Origin: Pseudomonas sp. dw_358
GTDB lineage: Bacteria > Pseudomonadota > Gammaproteobacteria > Pseudomonadales > Pseudomonadaceae
Assembly (NCBI RefSeq): GCF_018449655.1
Contig: NZ_JAAVUX010000013.1
Location: 1 to 64,000, forward strand
Reading direction: 5' to 3'
DNA length: 64,000 bases
The notes beneath the pieces were generated by a model. That model had not been told where the DNA came from. It made no database searches and saw only the letters and a program-made list of their open reading frames with translations. The number at the start of each line of letters is the position of its first letter. The stretch's first letter is position 1. Position numbers and translations under genes: made by a program. This document shows positions 55,990 to 64,000 of the stretch, piece by piece.

Positions 55990-56826
55990 CTAAACCTGGC
56001 CGGCCAGCACGGGTTCAGGCAAGCCGAGCCGTTCGGCCACGTAGAGGTCGATCAAGTAGCGGGCAATGGAGCGCCCGGCCGGCAGCGGCGGCAGTGCGTC
56101 GACTCGAAACCACTGGGCGTCTTCGATCTCGTCGGCCTGGGGCACAATATCGCCGCCGGCATATTCGGCGTGGAAACCCAGCATCATCGAATGGGGAAAA
56201 GGCCAGCATTGGCTACCCTTGTACTGAATATTGCGCACTTGCAGGCTGACCTCCTCGCGCACTTCGCGAATCAGGCATTGCTCGGCCGATTCCCCCGGCT
56301 CCGCGAATCCCGCGAGGGTGCTGTAGACCCCAGTGACGAAGCGCGGCGAACGGGCCAGCAGAATCTCGTCGCCGCGGGTCAGCAGCACGATCATGCTCGG
56401 CGAGATGCGCGGGTAGGCGCGCAGATCACACACGTCGCAATGCATCGCCCGTTCGCCCTTGATCTGCACTGCGGCGCGGCCGCAGCTGCCGCAGAAACGA
56501 TGCTCCCGGGCCCAGGTGGCGATCTGCGCGGCGTAGCCGAGCAAATTGAAGATATCCAGGTCGCCCTGCATCATGAACTGGCGCAAGCCCTGCCACTCGC
56601 AGCCCGGCAGTTCGACCGGCCCTTGCAGCTCATAGACGAACACCGGTTCACCCTCGAGATGGCCGACGCCATGCTCGGCCAGTACCGGCAGGCCCTGGCT
56701 CGCGACCCATTCCCGGGCAAACAACGGGCCTTGCTCATCGCGCAGAAAACCCAGGCTGCTGCGCACCACAGCCCAGCCACCTGTGTGGCTGGGGTCAAGA
56801 ACAGCGGTCGTCCAACGTGAAGACAT
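55990..56826 (-). CDS. nudC: NAD+ diphosphatase / NAD-cap decapping hydrolase NudC
   Basis: A 278-residue Nudix hydrolase that splits NADH and removes NAD caps from RNA. The zinc site is CGSCG and CDVC (about 112-135). The Nudix box G-x5-E-x7-REVREEV is in GFAEPGESAEQCLIREVREE, and the NudC-type SQPWPFPxS variant is SQCWPFPHSMMLGF. Starts at 56829 or 56826 (tandem ATG after AAGGAAATC). Confidence 0.93.
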   Translation of the reverse strand: MSSRWTTAVLDPSHTGGWAVVRSSLGFLRDEQGPLFAREWVASQGLPVLAEHGVGHLEGEPVFVYELQGPVELPGCEWQGLRQFMMQGDLDIFNLLGYAAQIATWAREHRFCGSCGRAAVQIKGERAMHCDVCDLRAYPRISPSMIVLLTRGDEILLARSPRFVTGVYSTLAGFAEPGESAEQCLIREVREEVSLQVRNIQYKGSQCWPFPHSMMLGFHAEYAGGDIVPQADEIEDAQWFRVDALPPLPAGRSIARYLIDLYVAERLGLPEPVLAGQV

Positions 56827-56862
56827 CATGATTTCCTTAAAACGGGGCAGCGGCGCGAGCGC

Positions 56863-57675
56863 TCAATCGTCGAAGCGCGCCGGCTGCTTGCTCATACTGG
56901 CTGCCACGGCCACTTTCAGGTCGCTGGATTGCAACATGGCAGCGTTCCAGGTGGCAATGTATTCAAGACCATCGTCCACCCGATGGTCACGCATGTAGCT
57001 GATCATTTCCTTGGTCCCGGCGATGGCCAGTGGCGACTTGGCGGCAATCTGCGCGGCGATGGCCATCACCCCTTCCAGCAGTTCGGCATGACTGGGCCAG
57101 ACCCGGTTGACCAGGCCGATGGCCAGCGCCTCGGGCGCCAGCACCGGACGGCCAGTGTAAGCCAGTTCGCGCAGGATGCCGTCGCCGATGATACGGGGCA
57201 AACGTTGCAGGGTGCCGACATCGGCGGCCATGCCCATGTCCACTTCCTTGATCGAGAAATACGCGTCGCTGGCCGCGTAGCGCATGTCGCAAGCGGCGAT
57301 CAGATCGATGGCGCCACCGATGCAATAGCCCTGAACGGCTGCCAGCACCGGCTTGCGGCAGTGATCGACGGCGTTGAAGGCCGCCTGCATCTGCACAATC
57401 TTGCGCCGCAGCAGGCGGGCGTTGCGGCCCACGTCCTTACCCAGCTCGCTGGCCACCGACGCCAGCAGCATCAGGTCGATGCCCGCCGAAAAGTGCTCGC
57501 CGGCCCCACTCAGCACCACGACCCGCACGCTGTCATCTTCGTCCAGGGCTTGAAAAATCTCGATGATCTCGCTCCAGAACGGCGCGTTCATGGCATTGAG
57601 CTTGTGCGGGCGATTGATCTGCACGTGGGCAATCGAGTGGGCGATCTCGACCTTGAATGCCTGGTAGTCGGGCAT
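56863..57675 (-). CDS. Crotonase-family protein, dienoyl-CoA isomerase-like
   Basis: A 270-residue enoyl-CoA hydratase/isomerase fold. Oxyanion-hole segments are HFSAGIDLMLL and GYCIGGAIDLI. The acidic EVDMGMAADVGTLQRLP matches the Asp-bearing loop of delta3,5-delta2,4-dienoyl-CoA isomerases, which helps oxidise unsaturated fatty acids. It is on the minus strand upstream of nudC by 34 bp, so probably one transcript. Could alternatively be a hydratase. Confidence 0.87.
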   Translation of the reverse strand: MPDYQAFKVEIAHSIAHVQINRPHKLNAMNAPFWSEIIEIFQALDEDDSVRVVVLSGAGEHFSAGIDLMLLASVASELGKDVGRNARLLRRKIVQMQAAFNAVDHCRKPVLAAVQGYCIGGAIDLIAACDMRYAASDAYFSIKEVDMGMAADVGTLQRLPRIIGDGILRELAYTGRPVLAPEALAIGLVNRVWPSHAELLEGVMAIAAQIAAKSPLAIAGTKEMISYMRDHRVDDGLEYIATWNAAMLQSSDLKVAVAASMSKQPARFDD

Positions 57676-57748
57676 GGAAGGGGGTTCCTGACTGTTGTTA
57701 TAGGAGCAGAACTATAGCGCGGTTTCCGGTCCTGGACCGCGTCGCCGT

Positions 57749-57775
57749 TATCGCAGGCAGGGCCTGCTCCCACAG
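57749..57775. repeat. REP-like element
   Basis: TATCGCAGGCAGGGCCTGCT followed by CCCACAG: a palindromic CAGG/CCTG core with the family's conserved tail. It lies between two minus-strand genes. Confidence 0.45.
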
Positions 57776-57795
57776 GTTCTACCCCATCATGGTTG

Positions 57796-59589
57796 TCAGT
57801 CCGCCCGATCCTGTGCCGGGGCCCAGGCCCGGTGCAGGTTGAGCGCGGTGTTGATGATCCCCAGGTGGCTGAACGCCTGGGGAAAGTTGCCCAGCATCCG
57901 CTGGCTGTGCGGGTCGTATTGTTCGGCCAGCAGACCGACATCGTTGCACAGCCCGCTCAGGCGCTCGAACAGCACCTTGGCGTCGTCCATCCGGCCCAGC
58001 AGCACGTACACATCCGCCAGCCAGAATGAACAGACCAGGAACGTCCCCTCCTCACCGCTCAGGCCATCGTCGGCACTTTCGCTGGTGTCATAGCGCAGCA
58101 ACAGGCCATCACGCAGCAGGCGCTGCTCGATCTGGGCCACCGTGGCCAATACCCGCGCATCATCGGCCGGAAGAAAACCGGTCAGGGCTATCTGCAACAG
58201 GCTGGCGTCCATGTGCGTCGACCCATAGGACTGCACAAAACACCCCAGTTCGGGGTCCACCGCATGTTCGCAGACTTGCCGATGGATCTGATCGGCGACC
58301 GCGCGGCAGTGCTCGCCGGTGCGCTGCCCTTCCTCGCTGTCGTCGGCCACCTGGGCCCAGCGGTCGAAAGCCACCCAGGCCATGACCTTGGAGTGGGTAA
58401 AGTGCTGCGGCTCGCCCCGGATTTCCCAGAGCCCGGCGTCCGGCTCGTGCCAGACCTTCTCCAGGTAGGGCTTGAGCAACGCCGAGATGGCCGCGCCGCG
58501 TTCGTGATGGGGCATGCCGCCCTTGCTGGCCTGAGTCATGGCGTCGACCACCTCGCCATAGACGTCGATCTGCAACTGCCCGGCGGCCAGGTTGCCGATG
58601 CGCACCGGGCTGGAACCTTCGTAACCACTGAGCCACGGCAATTCATACTCGGGCAGGCGGCGCTCGCCGGCCAGGCCATACATGATCTGGATCTGCTCCG
58701 GGTTGCCGGCCACCGAGCGCAGCAGCCAGTCGCGCCAGGCGCTGGCCTCTTCGTAGTAACCCAGGTTCATGAACGCCAGCAAGGTCATGGTGGCGTCGCG
58801 CAGCCAGCAATAGCGATAGTCCCAGTTGCGCTCGCCGCCGATGCGCTCGGGCAGCGAAGTGGTGACCGCCGCGACGATCCCTCCGGTGGGCCGGTAGGTC
58901 ATGGCTTTGAGGGTGATCAGCGAGCGCTTGACCAGATCCGACCAGGGCCCCACGTCCGGGCAGCGCGACGCAAAGTCGCGCCAGAAACGCTCGGTCTCGC
59001 TCAAGGCCTGCTCGCCGTCGAAGCCGTCGCGCACCGGCAGATGGGATGGCTGGTGGGCCAGGGTGAAGACATGCCGTTCGCTGGCGCGCACGGTGAAATG
59101 ACTGACCGTACTCTGGGCCACTGCGTGCAGGGTGGAAGAACTGCGCAGCACCAGCATTTCCGGGCCGGCCACAGCGGTCAGGGTGCGGGGTACCTTCTTT
59201 TCTACCCAAGGCACGCTGCTGCCGTAATCGAAGCGGATGGCCAGGTCCATTTCGAACAGCACCTCGCCGCTCAGACCTTCGACGATGCGCAACACCGAGC
59301 TCTCTTCGCCCATCGGCATGCAGTCGATCAGGCGCGCACTGCCATTGGCGGTATGAAAGGTGGTTTCCAGGATCAGGGTGTCGTCACGGTATTGCCGACT
59401 CTGGCTGACGATGGCTTCGCGCGGGGCGATCAGCCAGCGGCCATTGTCCTGACTGCCCAGCAAGGCGGCGAAGCAGGCGGCGGAGTCGAAACGAGGGAAG
59501 CACAACCAGTCCAGCGATCCATCGCGGGCGACCAGCGCGGCAGTCTTGCAATTGCCGAGCAACGCATAGTCTTCTATCAGAGCGGGCAT
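57796..59589 (-). CDS. Glycoside hydrolase family 15 protein
   Basis: A 597-residue GH15 enzyme of the bacterial glucoamylase/trehalase-like class. Typical elements: start IEDYALLGNCKTAALVARDG, the signature IGGERNWDYRYCWLRDATMT and an acidic loop in SGEEGTFLVCSFWLADVYV. No signal peptide, so cytosolic. It follows the gnd-zwf-HAD operon on the same strand with a 26-bp gap, suggesting that glucose released from trehalose or a glucan feeds the neighbouring G6PDH. Confidence 0.9.
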   Translation of the reverse strand: MPALIEDYALLGNCKTAALVARDGSLDWLCFPRFDSAACFAALLGSQDNGRWLIAPREAIVSQSRQYRDDTLILETTFHTANGSARLIDCMPMGEESSVLRIVEGLSGEVLFEMDLAIRFDYGSSVPWVEKKVPRTLTAVAGPEMLVLRSSSTLHAVAQSTVSHFTVRASERHVFTLAHQPSHLPVRDGFDGEQALSETERFWRDFASRCPDVGPWSDLVKRSLITLKAMTYRPTGGIVAAVTTSLPERIGGERNWDYRYCWLRDATMTLLAFMNLGYYEEASAWRDWLLRSVAGNPEQIQIMYGLAGERRLPEYELPWLSGYEGSSPVRIGNLAAGQLQIDVYGEVVDAMTQASKGGMPHHERGAAISALLKPYLEKVWHEPDAGLWEIRGEPQHFTHSKVMAWVAFDRWAQVADDSEEGQRTGEHCRAVADQIHRQVCEHAVDPELGCFVQSYGSTHMDASLLQIALTGFLPADDARVLATVAQIEQRLLRDGLLLRYDTSESADDGLSGEEGTFLVCSFWLADVYVLLGRMDDAKVLFERLSGLCNDVGLLAEQYDPHSQRMLGNFPQAFSHLGIINTALNLHRAWAPAQDRAD

Positions 59590-59615
59590 GATGACAACCT
59601 TGTGCGATACAGCGT

Positions 59616-60449
59616 TCAGGAATGCGGACGCCCCCGGGGCAGAATCATCTTGACGATGGCGTCGGCGATGCCCTCGTCGGCGTTGCTGCCGGTCACGGCA
59701 CTGGCGTGGCGTTTGACCTCGTCGCTGCTCTGGCCCATGGCCACCGAAAATCCGGCGCGCAGAAACATCGCCACATCGTTGCCGCCATCGCCCATCGCGG
59801 CCGTTTCCTCCAGGGCAATGCCCAGATGCTCAGCCAGGCTGGCGAGGGCGTCGCCTTTATTGGCAGCCAGGTCGGTAACATCGAGGTAGTAATCCTGCGA
59901 GCGCGACGCCAAGGCCTGGCCCTCGATCTGCGACAACAGCTTTTTCTCCAACTCGATCAACAGATCGAAATCGGCACTGGTGGCGACGATCTTGTCAACG
60001 CGGTCCAGATAAGGCTCGAAGTTGGGCACCACGACTTCGTCGTAGCCCAGCACATCGCGCTCTTTTTGCATGTAAGCGGCAGTCCGATCAAGCACCAGCC
60101 ATTGGTCGTCGGCGAACAGCCAGACCGCGACCGGGTATTGGGCAAACAGGGCCAGCGCCGTCTCGGCGGGCTGGCGGGCCAGCGGGCTGACCTTGATATA
60201 ACGCCCATCGGGGGCCATCAAGGTGCCGCCGTTGAACGCGGCTACCGGCACATCGATACCAATGGCAGCGATCTGTTTGCGCATGGCCAGCGGCGGACGT
60301 GCGCTGGCCAGACTCAAGGCAATGCCTGCCTCGCGCAACTGCGCCAGTGCCGCCTGGGTTCTGGCCCCCAGGCTATGGTCGGGGAGCAGCAAGGTGCCAT
60401 CGATGTCGCTGAGGACCAGACGCACGGGATGCTGCCCCCCCGCACTCAT
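59616..60449 (-). CDS. HAD-superfamily Cof-type sugar phosphatase
   Basis: A 277-residue Cof-subfamily HAD hydrolase. Motif I is VLSDIDGTLL, motif II VAAFNGGT, Lys in LAANKGDALASLAE, and motif III MGDGGNDVAMFLRAG. The start codon overlaps the stop of zwf by four bases (ATGA), so translation is coupled. It likely dephosphorylates a sugar phosphate from the pentose pathway and may prevent build-up when zwf/gnd are active; substrate unproven. Confidence 0.9.
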   Translation of the reverse strand: MSAGGQHPVRLVLSDIDGTLLLPDHSLGARTQAALAQLREAGIALSLASARPPLAMRKQIAAIGIDVPVAAFNGGTLMAPDGRYIKVSPLARQPAETALALFAQYPVAVWLFADDQWLVLDRTAAYMQKERDVLGYDEVVVPNFEPYLDRVDKIVATSADFDLLIELEKKLLSQIEGQALASRSQDYYLDVTDLAANKGDALASLAEHLGIALEETAAMGDGGNDVAMFLRAGFSVAMGQSSDEVKRHASAVTGSNADEGIADAIVKMILPRGRPHS

Positions 60450-61954
60450 CCGAGTGGCTGCCAGCTGCGGCCGTCGCGAGCCAGCAACTCGTCGGCTTCC
60501 TCCGGTCCTTCTTCACCCGCCGCGTAGGTGGCCACGGAGCCACCCTCCTTCCAGGCATCAAGGAAAGGTTGCACCGCACGCCAGCCGTTTTCGATGTTGT
60601 CTGCGCGCTGGAACAGGGTCTGGTCGCCGGTCATGCAGTCGTACAGCAAGGTTTCGTAACCGGTCGACGGCGTCATTTGGAAGAAGTCTTTGTAGGCAAA
60701 GCCCAGCTCGACGTTTTCCATGATCAATGCCGGCCCTGGCCGTTTGGCCTGCAGATCGAACCACATGCCTTCGTTCGGCTGGATACCGATCTTCAGGTAG
60801 TTGGGCTTGAGGCGGTCGATCTCGGTGTCACGGAACTGCGCGTAAGGCGCCTGCTTGAAGCAGATGGCAATCTCCGTGTCACGGTGGCTCAGGCGCTTGC
60901 CTGTGCGCAGGTAGAACGGCACACCCACCCAGCGCCAGTTGTCGATGAGCACCTTGAGCGCAACGTAAGTCTCGGTCTTGCTCTCGGGGTCGACCTTGGG
61001 CTCCTCGCGGTAGCCCGGCTTGCCGCCCTCGCCCGAGGTGTACTGGGCGCGGACCGAGTTCTTCAGCGCATCGGCCTTGGAGTAAGGACGAATCGCCCCC
61101 ACCACCTTGGCCTTTTCGCCGCGTACCGCATCGGCACCGAAGGCCGCCGGCGGTTCCATGGCAACCATGGCCAGCAGCTGAAACAGGTGATTAGGCACCA
61201 TGTCCCGCAGGGCGCCGGTGCTGTCATAGAAGCTGCCCCGGGTCTCTACGCCCACCGTTTCGGCCGCGGTGATCTGCACGTGGTCGATGTAGTGGTTGTT
61301 CCAGAACGCCTCGAAGATACCGTTGGAAAACCGGCTGATGAGGATGTTCTGCACGGTCTCCTTGCCCAGGTAATGATCGATACGGTAGATCTGCGTTTCT
61401 TTCATCACCCCCAGCAAGCAGGCGTTGAGCGCCTGCGCGGTGGCGAGGTCCGAGCCGAACGGCTTTTCGATCACCACCCGGCGAAACGCTTCGGGGGTTT
61501 CCTTGAGCAGGCCGGCCTCGCCCAGGCGCTCGGTCACTTCACTGAAAAAGCGCGGCGAAGTGGCCAGGTAGAACATGGCGTTGCCCGTACCGGTCTTGGC
61601 GATGCGCTCTTCCACGGCCTTGTAGGTCGCCGGGTCGGTGAAGTCGCCAGTGATGTAGCTGATCCGCTTGGTCAGCTTCTCCCACAGCGCCGGGTCGATG
61701 ATCTGGTCTTCGTCTTCGCTGCCCTTGATCTTCGCCTGTTCAATGATGAAGTTCTTGAGCTTGGCGGCGAAGTCGGCATCACTGACTTCGTTGTGGTCGA
61801 CACCGACGATGTGCAAGCCGTTGTCCACCAGACCGTCACGGCGCAGGTTGTACAGCGCCGGCATCAGCAGCCGCTTGACCAGGTCGCCGTGGGCGCCGAA
61901 CAGGAACAGCGTGGTCGCGGGTGCCGCGTCGACCTTGGATTTGCCCCGGATCAT
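60446..61954 (-). CDS. zwf: Glucose-6-phosphate 1-dehydrogenase
   Basis: A 502-residue enzyme starting the Entner-Doudoroff/pentose phosphate routes. Cofactor motif LFLFGAHGDLVKRLLMPAL and active-site RIDHYLGKETVQN are characteristic. The gene overlaps gnd by four bases at its start and the HAD gene by four at its end. It is paired with gnd rather than with edd-glk-hexR, so this is probably a second G6PDH copy. There is an Ala/Pro-rich start after MIRGKSKVD. Confidence 0.94.
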   Translation of the reverse strand: MIRGKSKVDAAPATTLFLFGAHGDLVKRLLMPALYNLRRDGLVDNGLHIVGVDHNEVSDADFAAKLKNFIIEQAKIKGSEDEDQIIDPALWEKLTKRISYITGDFTDPATYKAVEERIAKTGTGNAMFYLATSPRFFSEVTERLGEAGLLKETPEAFRRVVIEKPFGSDLATAQALNACLLGVMKETQIYRIDHYLGKETVQNILISRFSNGIFEAFWNNHYIDHVQITAAETVGVETRGSFYDSTGALRDMVPNHLFQLLAMVAMEPPAAFGADAVRGEKAKVVGAIRPYSKADALKNSVRAQYTSGEGGKPGYREEPKVDPESKTETYVALKVLIDNWRWVGVPFYLRTGKRLSHRDTEIAICFKQAPYAQFRDTEIDRLKPNYLKIGIQPNEGMWFDLQAKRPGPALIMENVELGFAYKDFFQMTPSTGYETLLYDCMTGDQTLFQRADNIENGWRAVQPFLDAWKEGGSVATYAAGEEGPEEADELLARDGRSWQPLG

Positions 61955-62928
61955 TTTGGAACCTCGATATGGCCACCGAAGCCAAAGCGCATGGCCGACA
62001 GCATCTTGTCACCGTAGGTGCTTTCTTGACGCGAGCGAAAGCGCGCGAACAGGGCACTGGACAACACCGGAACCGGCACTGCCTGTTCCACTGCGGCGTC
62101 GATGGTCCAGCGACCTTCACCGCTGTCGGACACGGAGCCGGAGTACTTGGCCAAGGCCGGGTCACTGGCCAGCGCATCGGCGGTCAGGTCCAGCAGCCAG
62201 GACGAGACCACACTGCCGCGGCGCCAGACTTCGGCAATGTCGGCCATGTTCAGGTCAAAACGCTCTTTCTCCGGCAGCTCGGTGGAGTTCTTGCTTTGGA
62301 GAATGTCGAAGCCTTCGGCGTAGGCCTGCATCAAGCCGTATTCGATGCCGTTGTGGATCATCTTGACGAAGTGCCCGGCACCGGGCGGCCCGGCGTGGAT
62401 GTAACCACGCTCGGCGCGGTCGTCTTCGGACTTGCGATCACGGGTACGGGGAATGTCACCCATGCCCGGTGCCAGGCAATCGAACAGCGGGTCAAGGCGA
62501 TCAACCACCTCTTTCTCACCGCCGATCATCATGCAGTAGCCGCGCTGCAGGCCCCAGACGCCGCCGGAGGTGCCTACGTCGACGTAGTGCAGTTGCTTGG
62601 CCTTGAGCGTTTCAGCGCGGCGAATGTCGTCTTTGTAGAAGGTGTTGCCGCCGTCGATGATCACGTCGTCGGCGTCGAGCAGGGTGCTCAACTGCTGGAT
62701 GGTTTCCTCGGTCGGTGCGCCTGCCGGCAACATGACCCAGACGGCGCGAGGCGCTTGAAGCTTGGCGACCAGGTCGGCCAGGTCACTGGCGCCGGTAGCG
62801 CCTTCTCCGGCCAGGCCCTTGACCGAGTCCTGACTGCGGTCATAGACCACGGTCGTGTGGCCGCCCTGCATCAGTCTTCTGGCGATGTTGCCGCCCATAC
62901 GGCCCAATCCAATGATTCCCAGTTGCAT
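61951..62928 (-). CDS. gnd: 6-phosphogluconate dehydrogenase, decarboxylating (short type)
   Basis: A 325-residue oxidative decarboxylase, clearly of the short (GntZ/YqeC-like) class instead of the ~470-residue enterobacterial one. The cofactor motif is MQLGIIGLGRMGGNIARRL, substrate loop DVGTSGGVWGLQRGYC, and catalytic Lys in GHFVKMIHNGIEYG. Start 62928; the frame from 62985 has no family resemblance. It overlaps zwf by four bases and is the first gene of the gnd-zwf-HAD unit. Confidence 0.94.
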   Translation of the reverse strand: MQLGIIGLGRMGGNIARRLMQGGHTTVVYDRSQDSVKGLAGEGATGASDLADLVAKLQAPRAVWVMLPAGAPTEETIQQLSTLLDADDVIIDGGNTFYKDDIRRAETLKAKQLHYVDVGTSGGVWGLQRGYCMMIGGEKEVVDRLDPLFDCLAPGMGDIPRTRDRKSEDDRAERGYIHAGPPGAGHFVKMIHNGIEYGLMQAYAEGFDILQSKNSTELPEKERFDLNMADIAEVWRRGSVVSSWLLDLTADALASDPALAKYSGSVSDSGEGRWTIDAAVEQAVPVPVLSSALFARFRSRQESTYGDKMLSAMRFGFGGHIEVPK

Positions 62929-63206
62929 GCCGGTGCTCCAATGTGCAAATAAAGGTGAGTGACACCTTGGTGGTCGAACCATCATCCCAGCGTTAGTCCA
63001 AGGCCCTGGCGCATAAGTTTCAGGATCTGGGGGATGACGGGATATTTCATGTTGAGCGCGGGGCAGACCGCCATTCGTCGGTCAACCTTAGTCCAGCTTT
63101 GCCCGGCCCGAAAGAAACAGCCGTGCGCGCCGATAGATTCTTCATGAGCCAGCCGCATTGAGCGGCCCGCTTTTCCTGACCATAACAACAGCAATCGAGG
63201 TGTATG
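62929..63206. other. Intergenic region upstream of gnd
   Basis: 278 bp between divergent genes with no supported ORF. It must hold the gnd and the small-protein promoters. I did not find a clear HexR or other known operator. Confidence 0.35.
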
Positions 63207-63353
63207 ATGGGTACTGTCATTCAGGCAAAAATCTCGCAAACACAGTATGTTACCGTTCGTCGCGATGAACTGCGACAAATCAAGGAAGAACGTGCGCAGT
63301 TGCAGGAGAAGGTGGCCGAACTGACAGCGTTGCTGAGCCAGGTTCAGCATTGA
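63207..63353 (+). CDS. 48-residue coiled-coil protein
   Basis: Reads MGTVIQAKISQTQYVTVRRD and continues with a heptad-like helix (ELRQIKEERAQLQEKVAELT) to VQH. The ATG at 63207 is 5-7 bases after GAGGT; a tandem ATG at 63204 is too close. A beta start plus a charged coiled coil suggests a dimerising scaffold or regulator. No known family named here; function unknown. Confidence 0.6.
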   Translation: MGTVIQAKISQTQYVTVRRDELRQIKEERAQLQEKVAELTALLSQVQH

Positions 63354-63454
63354 TTTATCCAGCAACGTTATCTGAAGGAAGTGTTACCGAGGGCGCCCTA
63401 GACTGTTGCCGCCGCTTCGCCACATCCCGTGGCGAGCATGAGCGACGAGCCATC

Positions 63455-63919
63455 ATGAAACTTCTGACACTTCCCCTGACCCTGATCGCCCTGGGCTTCG
63501 GTTCTGCTGCCATGGCCGACGCCAAGGCCGCCGCCCAATGCGTGACAGCCACCGACGCGCAGATCTCGGCCCTGTTCGAGCGCTGGAACGACTCACTGAA
63601 AACCGGCGATGCCGCCAAGGTTGTTGCCAATTACGCAAGCACCTCGGTGCTGCTGCCGACCGTCTCCAACCAGGTGCGCCTGAGTGCGGCCGAAAAAGCT
63701 GATTACTTCACCCACTTCCTGGCCAACCAGCCGGTAGGCCGCATCGACAGCCGGACCATCCTGCTGGGATGCAACAATGCGGTGGACGCCGGGCTCTATA
63801 CGTTTACTTATGGTGCAAGCGGCAAGTCCGTTCAGGCCCGCTACAGCTACTCCTACGGCTGGGATGGCGAACAATGGCTGATCACCAGCCACCATTCGTC
63901 GGCCATGCCCGAGGGCTGA
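63455..63919 (+). CDS. Secreted NTF2-like protein (SgcJ/EcaC family)
   Basis: A 154-residue protein with a signal peptide (MKLLTLPLTLIALGFGSAAM-ADA) and a cone-shaped NTF2/DUF4440 domain: ISALFERWNDSLKTGDAAKV, NYASTSVLLP and YSYSYGWDGEQWLITSHHSS. Cysteines in QCVTATD and LLGCNNAV could form a disulfide in the periplasm. Start 63455 places the signal correctly. Function unknown; such proteins bind small hydrophobic ligands. Confidence 0.85.
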   Translation: MKLLTLPLTLIALGFGSAAMADAKAAAQCVTATDAQISALFERWNDSLKTGDAAKVVANYASTSVLLPTVSNQVRLSAAEKADYFTHFLANQPVGRIDSRTILLGCNNAVDAGLYTFTYGASGKSVQARYSYSYGWDGEQWLITSHHSSAMPEG

Positions 63920-63948
63920 TCCGCCGCCCGTGACTGACGAAAAATTTC

Positions 63949-63992
63949 ACAGGGCCATTATCCGCCTCGAAAGCAGTCGATAATGGCCCTGT
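63949..63992 (+). terminator. Terminator-like hairpin at the right end
   Basis: ACAGGGCCATTATC (63949-63962) pairs with GATAATGGCCCTGT (63979-63992), a perfect 14-bp stem with a 16-nt loop directly after the NTF2-like gene. Confidence 0.7.
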
Positions 63993-64000
63993 TCATCGAT

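Noticed and set aside
58213..59889. 558-codon plus-strand frame over the GH15 gene
   Set aside because: Antisense shadow; crosses the GH15 start and into the HAD gene.
62982..63365. 127-codon minus-strand frame over the small coiled-coil gene
   Set aside because: Opposite a better-supported short gene; Leu/Cys-rich, no family.

Overview
The window reads as a chromosomal segment of a fluorescent Pseudomonas (P. putida / P. fluorescens lineage). The evidence is high GC, an MvaT-type silencer, the mtlEFGKDY polyol operon, cti, a Zn-type long glyoxalase, a short GntZ-type 6-phosphogluconate dehydrogenase, and short REP-like inverted repeats between genes. I saw no tRNA, rRNA, CRISPR array, insertion sequence, integrase or phage gene.

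Layout. 1-3.7 kb: a strong promoter reading out of the left edge, an RhtA/EamA exporter, two small lipoproteins and a three-domain aminopeptidase P. 3.8-11.3 kb: a polyol operon (ABC importer mtlEFGK, mannitol/arabitol dehydrogenase mtlD, xylulokinase mtlY) behind a recognisable MtlR-type operator; neither an mtlR nor an mtlZ fructokinase gene is adjacent. 11.5-17.4 kb: mvaT, gloA, then ahpF, ahpC, gor and galU on the minus strand, with an OxyR-like site before ahpC. 17.6-23.6 kb: small lipoproteins, a DUF1883 gene, alkB and an Ada protein lacking its methyl-phosphotriester sensor domain, a hybrid histidine kinase, and an orphan AbrB-like protein.

23.7-33.5 kb is an accessory catabolic block. 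One cluster (2-hydroxyacid dehydrogenase, SDR, FAH-family hydrolase, MFS) lies divergent from an AraC regulator and has no obvious known substrate. The next cluster (LysR, MFS, glucarate dehydratase, orphan periplasmic binding protein) looks like glucarate/galactarate use. 33.5-42.3 kb is mostly core: cti, metH, a 37-residue membrane protein, cysI and its DUF934 partner. 42.35-47.0 kb is one very large gene encoding a leucine-rich-repeat protein with a C-terminal NEL-type E3 ubiquitin ligase domain carrying a C-x-D motif. It is an effector-like protein with no secretion genes beside it, and is the most unusual item here.

47.1-54 kb: sohB, a histidine phosphatase, an SCP2 protein, and a Fur-box-controlled efeU-efeO-efeB-efeM iron uptake operon. 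54-57.7 kb: an APH-like phosphotransferase with an SDR, nudC, and a dienoyl-CoA isomerase-like crotonase. 57.8-62.9 kb: an overlapping gnd-zwf-HAD operon followed by a GH15 glycosidase. The right end holds a 48-residue coiled-coil protein and a secreted NTF2-like protein ending at a strong hairpin.
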